Shown here: piece by piece, positions 11,465-23,018 of the stretch
Numbering within the stretch: position 1 is the first letter of the stretch
How the letters are laid out: each line of letters begins with the position of its first letter
Source of the DNA: Eurosta solidaginis
Taxonomy: Eukaryota; Arthropoda; Insecta; Diptera; Tephritidae
Direction of reading: 5' to 3'
DNA length: 64,000 bases
Assembly (NCBI RefSeq): GCF_040869045.1
Contig: NC_090322.1
Span: 273,136,662-273,200,661, forward strand
Program-made: the position numbers and the translations under genes
Notes under the pieces: model-generated
Databases searched by the model: none
Told to the model about the DNA's origin: nothing
Seen by the model: only the letters and a program-made list of their open reading frames with translations

Positions 11465-12056
11465 AAAATTAAAGTTATTAACAGAATAATCGAATTCAGA
11501 GTGAAGAGCTTTGGGTTTATTTTTTTACTATACTGCCGTCCATAGCAAAAAGGCAGTAAAGTTGTCTTACTGCCTTTTAAACATTTTGATGCCAATACAT
11601 TTCTCCGACACCAATTTACACATTAACTTAAAAATGTATCATTAAAAGTTCAAATTTAAAGATAAAACGAGATTTAAAATTTATTTTATATATCGAACAT
11701 TTTAAAATTTTTAACCAAAAAATCTAATTTCCAAAACAAGAAAGCAGAATAATTTAAATATTACTGCTTTTATTCTCTGAAAATTTCATTTTACTGCTAT
11801 CAGTTTTACAAGAAATGAAGGCAGTTCGCGTCTAATTTTGGATCCCGAAAAGAAGTATGTACCACAAGCGTATGATAATGGCTCTCCATAGTCATTTAAA
11901 AGGACATATTCCGTAATTTTTGTTGTGTACCAAATAAAACCATTTATTTAATAAAAAAAAAACTGGCATTTCATATATCTCTGGATTCACTTTTTACACT
12001 TCACTGCCTTTTTGCTACTCTGAATTTGACAATTCTGTTAATAGCTTTAATTTTTT
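11465..12056. repeat. Inverted-repeat element, about 590 bp
   Basis: The left end (aaaattaaagttattaacag...ttcagagt, 11465-11502) is an imperfect inverted copy of the right end (actctgaatttgacaattctgttaatagctttaatttt, about 12017-12055). A second motif, actgcctttt/aaaaggcagt, recurs inside in both orientations (11549-11580, 12003-12013). There is no ORF. It fits a non-autonomous TIR transposon; superfamily undetermined. Confidence 0.55.
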
Positions 12057-13334
12057 AGGTTGATGTAATTTGTTTGCTGATTTCCATGTTTTCGAGTACG
12101 TTCAGAAGTCTGTTATTTGCTTTTACTTGAAGGAGGTTGACTGGCGCCAATTTCCCTTTATTCTGATACGTATCCAATGGGAAATCGAGTAGAAAGCTAT
12201 TACAAACTAACGTAAAACTGATCCTACGGACCTTGTTTGCTTTCGTGTTCGTTTCACTTCAGTAAAAATATGGTTATGGTCTTTTTTCCGAAATGGTTTC
12301 ATGGTCAAACGGAAATTTCCTAAATGATGACTAAACCAAATTTTCAAGGGCCCTAAAGTCAAGTGGCCCCATGGCCAATTTAACTTTGTGGGCACTCTTC
12401 CTCGGACTCGAAATGACAAAGACTTTAACCATATTCCATGTCATGGGAACATAATAGCAAAACTAAGCCAGGAACATGGATGTGTAAACATCAATATGGT
12501 TAGAAATCAAAGTTTAAAGAGTGCTGTTTTTAAAAATGAATTGATTTCCTCACGTTTTTGATATTTCTATTGTAAAAGATTGTGGCTTCCTTTTATGCAT
12601 GGTATTCAGGATTTTTATATAATATAGAACATTCAATGGCTAAGCCCATTAACGCATTAACTCGAAATCTAAAAGAAAAACCCACATTCATGCTTTTGGA
12701 AAAACGACGGCGATTCGAGTTAAATTTAATTACGTATCAAATAATCCACATCCTTCAGCTGTGTTGGTACCCAAAATATCTTCGACGTTTTTCCGGAGGT
12801 TTTTGGTAAATTTTTGAAAAAGCTGAAAGAAAATTTAAACACCTCCCTCACAAATAAGTGATCAGCAGTCTTCGGCTACAACCAAGCCGCGAATGCAAAT
12901 ATGACAATTGCATGTTAATTTAGCAAATCTAAAATAAGCTAAAAAATAATAGATAAGCTTGTGTTATTGTATAAAATAAGAATAAAAAAAGGAAATTCTT
13001 AAGGCCACGTTTATATAAATAGAAAGACACTTGTTTCTTAAAAAAACTGACCCTGTTAATAAATTTTGATTTCAAGAATTGTGAAGGTCCTCCCCAAAGC
13101 GGAAAATTTCTACATAATTGTTTCGTTTGTGGATGTGGACTACAATAACAAAGGCTTACAAAGTTTAGACCTAAACATGAGTTTTTACCTGTCTATACGC
13201 CTTCGCTATGTTAAATCTTAATGAGTTGTCAGAATTGTTTTAATTGGTTCTGGGTTTTCTGTAGCTGAAAGAGCTAAACACACGTCTTTCTGCTATTTTT
13301 CGTCACGAAAATGTCTCTTTATTTCAAAACTGCA
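12057..13334. other. Non-coding; possible gypsy-type relic at 12582-12809
   Basis: Mostly featureless. The plus-strand ORF 12582-12809 contains NIEHSMAKPINALTRNLKEK, reminiscent of the segment that follows the RT domain in Ty3/gypsy polyproteins (start of the RNase H connection). It is too short and diverged to be sure. No LTRs or other pol motifs were seen around it. Confidence 0.3.
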
Positions 13335-15309
13335 TATGGGGTATTCCGGGTATTTTGAACCCGACCCCTTTAGAATTGGCTGAAAGTTTTTCTTCTTTTT
13401 CTAGCTTACGAAAGACGTTTTTCAGAATGTTTAAACATTTTTTCATCCAACTCAAAAACAGTTATGAATTTAAAAAAAACACCGTTTTTGTTTTTAAAAT
13501 GCTATAACTTTTTCAAAAATTGACGGTTTGGGATCTTTTTCTTTTTTTAAATTTTTTTTAAATGTATTTTTCGGAAAAAATACAAAAAAATTTTTAAAGT
13601 TTTTTTTTAATTTTTCATTTTTTCGAGATTTTTCGAATTTCGCCATCTTTTCTTCTCATAAAAAACGTCAATCAATTCTGCAATCATCCCCACTAATCCC
13701 GGGATGGGCGATTTTTTTTATTTAATTGAAAAAAAAATTTTCAAAAATAAAATTTTTTTTTTATCAATTTTATTTATATAACAAAAAAATGTAAGAAAAT
13801 GATTTTTAAGTATTCTTTTCTTTGTATATTATGTTAATCTACAATTAAAAAATGTTGTGCGAGTGTGCAGTTGCTGGACAGCGAAAGCGAGTCATTTTAA
13901 TCGTAGATTACCATAATATATAAAGAAAAGAATGCTTAAAAATCAATTTCTTACATTTTTTTTGTTATATAAATAAAATTGAAAAAAAAAAAATTTTTAT
14001 TTTTGAAATTTTTGTTTTCAAAATGCTATAACTTTTTCAAAAATTGATCGTTTGGATCTTTTTTTTTTTAAATTTGTTTTTAAATGTATTTTTCGGAGAA
14101 ATACAAAAAAATGTTTAAAGTTTTTTTTTAAATTTTTCAGTTTTTCGAGATTTTTCGAATTTCGCCATTTTTTTTCTCATAAAAAACGTCAATCAATTCT
14201 GCAATCATCCCCACTAATCCCGGGATGGGCGATTTTTTTATATTTTTTTTATTTAATTGAAAAAAAAATTTCAAAAATAAAAATTTTTTTATCAATTTTA
14301 TTTATATAACAAAAAAAATGTAAGAAAATGATATTTAAGTATTCTTTTCTTTGTATATTATGGTAATCTACAATTAAAATATGTTGTGCGAGTGAATGCA
14401 GTTGCTGGACAGCGAAAGCTAGTCATCTTAATCGTAGATTACCATAATATATAAAGAAAAGAATGCTTAAAAATCATTTTCTTGCATTTTTTTGTTATAT
14501 AAATAAAATTGATAAAAAAAAATTTTGATTTTTGAAATTTTTTTTCAATTAAATAAAAAAATATAAAAAAATCGGCCCACTCCGGGATTAGTGGGGATGA
14601 TTGCAGAATTGATTGGTTTTTTATGAGAAAAAAAATAGCGAAATTCGAAAAATCTCGAAAAACTGAAAAATTAAAAAAAAAAAGTTTAAACATTTTTTTG
14701 TATTTTTTCCGAAAAGTACATTTACAAACAAATTAAAAAAAAAAAAGATCCCAAACGGTAAATTTTTGAAAAAGTTATAGCATTTTGAAAACAAAAACGA
14801 TGTTTTTTTTTAAAATTCATAACTATCTTCTGATTATTTTCGGCCTTAGATTTATAAATTTTAAATATTTAACGAGCTCGAGGCCATATACATATATATT
14901 CAGATTAAAACCTGGATAGATTTTATATATATGTATATATTTTAAATTTTATTTAGTCGATATTTCGACCTCAATCTGAGGTCATTCTCAAGTCGACAAG
15001 CTACACCCAAGAGTTCTTGAGAATGACCTCAGATTGAGGTCGAAATATCGACTAAATAAAATTTTAAATATATACATATATATAAAATCTATCCGGGTTT
15101 TAATCTGAATATATGTATATGTATATGGCCTCGAGCTCGTTAAATATTTAAAGTTTTTAAAAATTCATAACTTTTTTTGAGTTGGATGAAAAAATTTGAA
15201 AAAATTCTGAAAAACGTCTTTCGTAAGCTAGAAAAAGAAGAAAAACTTTCAGCCAATTCTAAAGGGGTCGGGTTCAAAATTGGTCGAAATGGGATGGAAT
15301 ACCCCATAT
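13335..15309. mobile_element. Compound foldback element, about 1.97 kb
   Basis: The ends are long inverted repeats. The left end reads tatggggtattcc...cccgacccctttagaattgg; the right end is its complement (ccaattctaaaggggtcggg...ggaataccccata, about 15250-15309). Inside are two tandem copies of a unit of about 540 bp (about 13490-14020 and 14020-14560). Each unit is itself a palindrome centred at about 13877 and 14407 around ttgctggacagcgaaag. All small ORFs arise from poly-A/T runs. TA may flank the ends, but this is weak. A related single arm lies at 6375-6752. Confidence 0.8.
14826..15163. mobile_element. Nested palindromic insertion in foldback element
   Basis: The parent sequence aaattcataact is present on both sides (about 14814-14826 and 15165-15177), as expected for a 12-13 bp target duplication. 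Between the two copies lies an inverted repeat with arms of roughly 130 bp (14862 to about 14993 and about 15014 to 15150). The arms contain acgagctcgaggccatatac, agtcgatatttcgacctcaa and ggtcattctcaag, and are separated by about 20 bp. No coding capacity. Confidence 0.7.
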
Positions 15310-16456
15310 ACAGGTTGAAAGTAGAACTATTTTCCCTGAAATTGTAGTTTAATTTTTTAGACGGGCTCCCTTTGCCATTTCAGATATGGTTCTTTTTAAA
15401 CTAGATTAGGTTTGCGATATTTTCTCCATGCAAAATTTTTTACATATTTGAGGTGTACCTTTAGGCTGGTTAGTCACTTAATAACTGCATGTAGACGGGT
15501 TCTGCAAACCATGCGTGCTTGAAATAAAAATATATTAATCATATAAATCAAATAATTTTAGATGAATGGAAGAATTATATCGACTATTCCAACTGCTATA
15601 CAACTCCAAACCCATTATAAGATAGTCTGCCTGAAAGTATGCAATAAATATGGCTTTTGTTAGCAGCGATTTAGCGAAGCAAAAATCGTCGAAAAGCATT
15701 ATAATGCAAAAATTGTTGGATTGCGTGTTCCATTTTCTTCATGTTGGAGTACTCTAACAATACTCCTTTGCAAAGCGTTTGCGGACCACCATCAGCCGAT
15801 CATTGCTCGTTTTTTAACGACCGTGATCACGACACGATGACGATCGAACAGAGTTGCCAAAAGTAAAATATTGCATACAAATAACTGATAATAAAATTTT
15901 ACTATGGCAACTCTGATAAAATGCAACCGCGCACTGGTTTTATGTATACATACTGTAGTATAGAGAAATATAAGTTTCTTTATTCACGCAAATGCTAAAT
16001 AACATAAGAATATTCGTAGTAAAAAATATAAAACTTGTATTGCCCCTCTTCATTTACTTTCATTTTAAATTTAATTCACTCCGATAATTCTTTCCGGCAC
16101 AATTCCTCTTTAGTACTTTGGCATATGATCCTCTGTGGGTGCTCCATGGAGTACTACAGTGAAAGTACTTTGGAAAGTACTCTCACGTATGTACTCTATG
16201 GAATACTCACAAACAAAGCGAGAGTGGGATCACCTACTCCTCTCCTAGGACATCGCAATGTTAATTGGAGCACATTTTTTGTATGAATACAGATTAGTTT
16301 TGGAATACTCCTATACTCCCAAAGGAGTATTCCTTATATTATTTATGGAGTACTCGCGTTATTTGAAGGGTAGCTCATACTTTTTTAAATGTCGTCGGCC
16401 TTACTCGCTGGAGCATTTATACGCGGTGTTTTTAAATGATAAATGGTTTTATTTAG
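15310..16456. other. Non-coding stretch with ggagtactc cluster
   Basis: No gene identified. Variants of the palindromic motif ggagtactc/gagtactcc and ggagtattcc recur at about 15752, 15770, 16146, 16180, 16205, 16307, 16325 and 16350. The same motif (aatactcctat) occurs in the element at 17-223. The 83- and 78-aa ORFs over 16035-16494 have no recognisable homology. Confidence 0.45.
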
Positions 16457-16755
16457 CTTGCCTCACTGGGGTAGGCACCTTGTCGTTGGTGTGAGGGCTT
16501 AGCCGATCTCCATAGCGCCCGACTATGAGGCGGAGCTGTTTAGGACTGGCATCTACGCCGTTGCGCCTCATAGGAGGGCGGCGGGATGTCGGTGACTAAT
16601 AACTGCCAACCCCCTAATCCAGGGTGTTATGCGGACCGTGCCTATTAGACGATTTGTAACCAGGGGATAAATTCGGCTGTATTCGAACGAAGCCTTCCCG
16701 ATACCGGGCCACCTCGGCAAGTATTGATGGTCTTACCACAGTAAGCGGCGCTGCT

Positions 16756-18116
16756 GTGTCTGACGGTGGTCGTACGACCAAGATGAAAGACCCATTACCA
16801 AATTGTAATAAGGAGGATGATAAGAGGAGGACTGAGTCGCAAGCCAAGGACGACAAATACGCATTAAGCGATGCATCGGACTCGAGGAGCGAGAGTAGTG
16901 CTGATTCAATGAACTCCATCTTGGAAAAGCAGACAAATGAAAACGGAGTAGAACAGTGGAGAAGGGTACGGAGTAGAGGAAGTAAAAGAGCTCTCTCGCA
17001 GTACCGTGCAGCACTAAGAATTGTCCAACGCCTGGGAGCAGTGGTCGACCCAACAGAAGTGGAGATCGAGTTTGGAATGGGCCCATGAGGCGGTAGAAGT
17101 AGGTCGAAGGCAGTTCAAAAGGTTTGCTGCTAGAAACCTTCGGTTTTACAACCGGTACGAGGAGGGAGAAGCGTCGAATGGCAGAATGAAGAGGCAACGT
17201 TCGGCGGAAGGCGACAAGCCTGCGTTCAAGAGGCAGAAAGGACCCAGTCCCAGAGCCGCGAGGCAGGGCAGTCGCATAGACAAGACAACTAGGCCCAAAG
17301 CTGTAAGACAGATGGGCCCCAATAGCGAGATAGCAACTACCTCGAAAGCTGCGAGTCTGAGGGAAGTTCCAACTACGGAAATAGGAGATAAGCCAAAGGG
17401 AGATAACGCTAAGACTCTGGCTTTCTCGGAGGTGTTAAAGGGAGTTAAAGCTAAGACTCCGGCTTTATTGGAGGTGGCAAAGGGAGTTAACACTAAGACA
17501 CCGGCTTTTCCCCGAGAAGATGAGTGATGTGGCAAAGCAGTCACTGACTGTGCCACGGGTTGATCGTTGCAGTCCTTTCGGACAGATGACTAGTGAAAGG
17601 TGAAGATATGTAGAAAGGGAGCTTATTAGCTTAATGCTTAAGATGATGCGGGAACAACCAAGTAAGCCCCTTCCAACCTTTGATTCGGGGGGATGGTATA
17701 ATGGTGTGAAGATGATAGCGTGCGACAACATCGCGAGCTTGCGGTGGCTGGAGGAAGTGGTTCCAAACCTCCAATGGCAAGGAACGAACGCGCGGTTTGA
17801 GATGGTGGATAAAGCGCAAATACCCACGGTACCAAAAGTTAAGGTATGGATACCATGCGTGATGAAGTCGGAGGATACACTGCGACTTCTGTAGAATCAG
17901 AATCCGAACATACCGACACAGGATTGGAAGGTACTTACTGTATCTCGGCCTACGGAGGAAGGTGGGTTCTACATCTTCCAAATAAACAAGCAGGCCGAGG
18001 ATATATTGTACACGCAGCTTGGAAAAATGTTCTTTGGTACAGGCAAAATTTATATGCTACTCAGGAAAAGAAGTCCCGAGGATAAAAATCCTAACAACGC
18101 TAGAAGTGGGCGAAGT
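16756..18116 (+). pseudogene. LOA-like LINE ORF1 (gag-like, DUF4780-type)
   Basis: The first frame (16756-17088) is a charged, low-complexity N-terminus ending in QWRRVRSRGSKRALSQYRAA. A frameshift near 17040 moves the frame to 17021-17527, rich in Lys/Arg with a KTPAF/KAKTPAL repeat (about 17400-17510). After a stop at 17525 the sequence continues as LISLMLKMMREQPSKPLPTF, GWYNGVKMIACDNIASLRWL, VVPNLQWQGTNARFEMVDKA and IFQINKQAEDILYTQLGKM up to about 18116. Those last blocks resemble the DUF4780 RNA-binding-like domain found in ORF1 proteins of some insect LINEs. No CCHC knuckles are visible. At least three breaks; non-functional. Confidence 0.75.
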
Positions 18117-18348
18117 CGAAAATGACCTCAAAAGCCCAAGGGAAAAAAGATAGGTGGAAGTACCCGACGTCACCACGAAGGTGCTAGAAGAGGACCTACA
18201 GCCAGATGGTGCTGTGAGTCGCTCAGAGGAACACCCGGCACAACAGTTACAAGAGGCTGAAAGGGGCTTCGAACACTCTAAACCAAAAGGGAAAGAGGAG
18301 GACGACGTGACGTCACGATGAAGGTGCTGGAGGGGGACAATTAGCCCA

Positions 18349-21300
18349 ATGGTGCTGCGAGTCCTACAGATAAACCTCCAACACAGTAAAGTGGGGTTGA
18401 GCAAACTCCTCCTAACCCTTGAGGAGGGTTCGTTTGACGTGACGCTGATCCAGGAGCCGTGGCTCTCATCGGGAGGAAAGGTTTCTGGACTTAGCGCGCG
18501 CGGATTTGGTGATTACTATGCGCAAACGGAAGGACGGGTGCGAGCTGTAGTAATGGTAAGGAAACAGCTACATTCATATATGCTGCCTAATTACACTACT
18601 GAGGACCTCGTAGTGGTGGCCGTTGGGCAAAGGAATAAGCAGGCACTTATCCTGGCATCCTGCTACATGGCCCATGCTACGGAGGTTCCACCGATGGAGT
18701 GCAAGAGGCTAGTACAGGACGAAGGGCGCAAAGACCGGTTGGTCATAGGCGCGGATGCAAATGCGCACCAAAATGCGTGGGCAGGAGCAGATACGAACGA
18801 GAGAGGCGAATGTCTCTTTTGTTACATCCTGCAAACCAATTTGCAGATAGCCAACAGGGGAAAAGTCCCTACATACATTGGTCCAACATCCAGCAATGTT
18901 TTAGATATTACACTGAGCTCCGAACGTGATATATATAGGTATGATTGGATGGTTCTTGATAGACCATCCTTGTCCGACCATGCGTATATCAGCTTCAGCA
19001 TCTCCCTAAAGAGGGTAGAGAAGGGAGGAACCTTTAGAAACCCTAGGTCAACAAACTGGACTAAATTCCAGAAACAGGTAGAAACGAAACTGGGACAACC
19101 TAAAGAGGTTGCCAATGTTGAAGAACTGGTGGAGCCTAATGAATTCCTAACAAGGACGCTTATGACTGCGTATAACAAAGCTTGCCCTCTAAGAAGATTC
19201 AGAGGAAAAGCAAAGCAGCCATGGTGGAGCAATGAGCTGAGTCTTCTAAGAAGACAGAAGAAATGTTTAAGCTAGCAAAGACCGCGGAAAGCGAAGCGTG
19301 TCGGGACGAGTACAGGGATCTACTGAGGATCTACAAGCGTGAAATTTCCAGGGCGAAGAGAATCTCATGGAAAAGTTTCTGTATGGGCATACGGTTGAGA
19401 AAAGTCCTAGCAAGGGGACTAATGAAGAAAGAGAAAGGGGGATGGTCACGTAATAGTGAGGAATCCCTTCAGGTGCTTCTATATACACATTTCGCATCAG
19501 GAGATGGTTTAGAAGAGCCAGCAGGCAGCACCCACATTTCGATCACGGAGCTGGTAGTGCCGGGCTTGCTGACCGATACCAAGATCGAATGGGCAGTGAA
19601 GACGTTTTCTAAGTTTAAATCGCCGGGCCCAGATGGTATATTCCCGGCCATGCTACAAGTTTCAAGTAGGGCGGTCGTGGAATGGCTTAAAATAATATTC
19701 CATGGGTGCATAAGACTGAATCATGTACCGCACTCTTGGAGAACTGCTCGTGTAGCTTTCCTACCAAAGGCGGGAAAGATCGGTCACGTGTATCCAAGAG
19801 ATTATAGACTCATTAGCTTAACATCATTTCTGATCAAAACCTTTGAGAGGCTGATGGATGTGTACATAAACTCCAGCGTGAATGAAAAGCTGCTCTCCAC
19901 AACACAACATGCGTACACCAAAGGCAAGTCGGTGGACACCGCATTGCATAGGGTGGTAATAAGCATAGAGAAATCCCTGGAATATAAGGAATATGCTCTA
20001 GGAGTCTTCTTGGACATTGCCGGGACTTTCAATAATGTTTCTAAATGGGCGATTATGGATGGTCTTAATTACATTGAAATACATCCAGCCTTAACCAGAT
20101 GGATCGGCTGCATGTTAAATTGCAGGAAGATTACATCACAATGGGGATTGTACGAGGCCACGAAATCAGTGGACAGGGGCACGCCGGAGGGAGGGTTCTA
20201 TCACCTCTGCTGTGGACGCTGGTCATCAACCAACTGCTCAGGCGATTCGATGAGGGACCCATAAAACTTACGGCTTACCCAGATGACGTTGTAATTGTCA
20301 TAAGTGGAAAGTGCCTTCCAACGATTAGTTCTTTGATGGATCGGGCGCTTCGGGATATTCATACCTGGGCATCTAATGTCGGGTTGAAAGTCAATGCGGA
20401 GAAGACGGATATGGTCTTGTTTACATAGAGGTACAAGATCCCAAATTGGACCAGACCTAAGTTAGAAGGGGTGACCTTACAGGAGAAACCTTGCACAAAA
20501 TATCTAGGAATCATCCTAGACAGTAAGCTGTCATGGAAGCTCAACGTGGAGGAGAGGGTGAAGACGGCTTCAACGGCACTTTATGCATGTAAAAGGATGC
20601 TGGGGTGTACGTGGGGCTTATCGCCCTCTCTTTCTCATTGGGTTTTTACAGCGATTGTAAGCCCTACTCTATACTATGGAGTTCTTGTTTGGTGGAAAGC
20701 CCGAAAAAAAGCAACATACCTCAAAAATTAGAGGGGTATGCAGACTATCGATGCTTAGCATTACGTGAGCCCTGAAAACAACTCCGACGCCTGCACTGTA
20801 TGCCATTCTGCACATTCCACCTGTAGACCTGGTAGCAAAGAACATAGCATTAACAACTGCAACCAGGCTCGGTGCCTCGGGCAGCTTGAGCGCCGTCCAT
20901 ACTGCAATAGTAGTATAGCGTTATCAATCACAAGACGAACAGACTACCTGATTTCCTATCTGCGCTTCGAGGGAGATCTTAAGGCCACAATAGAGGTGGA
21001 CGGTTGGCGCAAGGGTGCGCAAATGGTGGACGAGGCGATACATGTGTACACAGATGGCTCCAAAGTAGTGGAAGGAGTAGGGTCTGCGGTATACTGTGCT
21101 GATCCGGAAATAAGCAGATCCTATAGGCTGCCGGATTAGTGTAGTGTTTTCTAAGCGGAAATATTAGCCGTAACCAAAGCAGTAGAAACCCTGGAACAGA
21201 ATAGCTTAAGCTACAACCGTGTTAACTTTTATATTGACAGTCAAGCAGCAATTAAGGCAATAATCTCGCATAGCACAGCATCTAAATGCGTGTTAGAGTG

Positions 21301-21838
21301 TAAGCAGTCCCTGTAGAGAATCGGGACAGGGAGAAGCATACATCTATATTGGGTCCCAGGGCATATGGGAATAGATGGGAATAAAAAAGCGGATGAACTA
21401 GCTTAAAAGGGCGCATCCCTTGAAGCTTGCTCCGTAGACGTCCCAATTAGACTGGGCGAAAATAAGCGAAGGCGAGAGGTGCACATGATCGACCAAGCAG
21501 GAAAGGCGTGGGTTCAAGCGCGGGGCTGTAAAGTGTCGAAGATTATGTACAGGTCTTTCAACCTTAGACTAGCAAAGTTGCTTCTATTATTAAAAAGAGA
21601 GGGCTGTATACTCATGATGGGTATTCTGACTGGACACTGCCTTAGGAAGTGCGGGCTGGAGAAGGAAACGATCGAGCACGTTCTGTGCTCTTGCCCTGCG
21701 CTTGCCAGGCTAAGACTGCAGCTATTAGGAGTGATACAGCTGTCAGATCTAGAAGCAGCAAGTGGCTTAAATCCTAAGAAGCCTCTAGTATTTGCCAAGA
21801 GGCCGGAGTTATTTTATAACATAGATCTTGGTTTTTGA
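18349..21838 (+). pseudogene. LOA-like LINE ORF2: endonuclease, RT, RNase H
   Basis: The endonuclease (18349-19275) is open with key motifs intact: VTLIQEPW, VIGADANAHQNAW and RPSLSDHAYIS. RT starts in another frame at 19263 with KFKSPGPDGIFPAML, RTARVAFLPKAGK, PRDYRLISLTS and ALGVFLDIAGTFNNVS. A frameshift near 20190 leads into GGRVLSPLLWTLVINQLL and an active-site box reading YPDD (20276-20287) instead of YADD. The thumb follows at 20471-20731 after a stop. RNase H (about 21000-21420) shows VYTDGSK, AEILAVTKAVETL, FYIDSQAAIKAI and WVPGHMGIDGN, all interrupted by stops. The C-terminus (21479-21838) includes HCLRKCGLEKETIEHVLCSC. Enzymatically dead copy. Confidence 0.85.
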
Positions 21839-21945
21839 TAGGGTTTTTCAGTTTGGTCGTTAAAACAAACTTCTGGTAACACTACGGACTTATTCAGTCT
21901 ATGTGTGGTCCTCATGGACCGGCCAGTTCAACCTAGCCTGGCCGG

Positions 21946-22440
21946 CACGAATTTTGTAATTGAAATTTAAGTAACTTCCCGATAAGCTACAAGCTTCAAA
22001 CTTGGAATATAGTTCAGAACCCGAATACAATGCAATAATAAGAAAAAGAAACTCCGATAGGTGGCGCATGGATCGAAATATTTCAAAAAATCGTATTTGT
22101 GGTTCGATTTGGTTCATATCTGGAACACAATACATACATGAATAGAAAGCGACCTATGAAAAAAATCGCCGCTAGGTGGCGCAAGGATCGAGATATTAAA
22201 AAATCGCATTTGTACTCCGATTTGGCTTATATTTTGAGCACATAACACATACAAGAATAGAAAGAGACCTATGAAAAAAATCGCCGCTAGGTGGCGCAAG
22301 GATCTAGATATTCAAAAAATCGCATTTGTGGTCCGATTTGGTCCATATTTGGAACACGTAATATATACATGAATAGAAAGCAACCTATGATGTCCGATTT
22401 GGCTAATATTTGGAACAAATATTACATACAGGCCGGTAGA
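21946..22440. repeat. Tandem repeat, about 115-bp unit (ggtggcgc/gatcgaaatatt family)
   Basis: About three head-to-tail units follow the LINE 3' end. Each carries aggtggcgca(a/t)ggatc(g/t)a, atattcaaaaaatcgcattt, cgatttgg, atatttgga and acatgaatagaaag. The anchor gatc(g/t)a(a/g)atatt recurs at about 22072, 22188 and 22302. The upstream edge (21955-22060) contains ttaagtaacttcccgataagctac, which also accompanies the related array at 57430-57800, so both belong to one dispersed repeat family. No coding role. Confidence 0.7.
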
Positions 22441-22716
22441 AGTGACATCCTAATATTTTGGAGTTCGAGGAGGGATAAAAATACGTGGCGCAGAGTCGAG
22501 TAAAGTTTTTGGACGGATTATGTATTGAGGACTTAGATTGTAACGAGTTATTAAATGAACTAAATAGAATGAGAAATAATAGGCAATTAAACAAAGACTA
22601 AATCCTTGAAAAAAAATTTTTTTTTAATTTAGGTTAGACGGTTTTATTGAAAACAATACTTCCATGAGGTAATAATAATATTAAAAGCTATAAAATAGTT
22701 AGGTAGGTCTTAGGTA

Positions 22717-22929
22717 CTAGTCATCACACTCCCCATCAATCTAGGGCGTTGATCAGAAAAATAAATAAAAGCGTTGGGCGCGTGAAATTTCTAAAAATGT
22801 GAGGCGTAGCATAAGCTGATGAAGGTTCAGTTGGTCTTACTTATGACTATCAATAGAAATTTGACGCGTCCAACGTTTTTATTACTTTTCTGATCAACGC
22901 CCTAGATTGATGGGGAGTGTGATGACTAG
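22717..22929. mobile_element. Tc1/mariner-style MITE, 213 bp
   Basis: The ends CTAGTCATCACACTCCCCAT are exactly inverted (22717-22736 and 22910-22929). The inverted repeat extends 44 bp without mismatch and about 66 bp with few. TA flanks both sides (22715-22716, 22930-22931), as in Tc1/mariner target duplication. It interrupts the left arm of the 22616-25560 inverted repeat; the opposite arm lacks it. Confidence 0.78.
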
Positions 22930-23018
22930 TACCTAGTAGAGGTTTACGCCGATCACTTTATCGGCGGCGGCGGCGTAGGCTCTATTATATACCGGCGGCG
23001 GCGCGCCGGCGTACGCGG

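Larger units (their letters stand above)
16457..21945 (+). mobile_element. LOA-like (I-group, RNase H-bearing) LINE, nearly full length
   Basis: A 5.5-kb non-LTR retrotransposon in sense orientation: a 5' leader (about 16457-16755, conserved with 9548-9765 and 26406-26620), ORF1 with a DUF4780-like domain, ORF2 with apurinic endonuclease, RT and RNase H, and a short 3' UTR ending at ggaccggccagttcaaccta (about 21940). RNase H plus endonuclease and the opening LRVLQINLQHSK point to the LOA/I side of the LINE tree rather than Jockey. Frameshifts and stops in both ORFs make this copy inactive. Fragments of the same family lie at 9548-10880, 26406-27010, 35725-36200 (minus), 55865-55960 (minus) and 58160-58480. 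Confidence 0.88.

Noticed and set aside
16035..16494. 83-aa and 78-aa ORFs upstream of the LOA-like LINE as host genes
   Set aside because: No homology, overlap the motif cluster and the start of the LINE leader.
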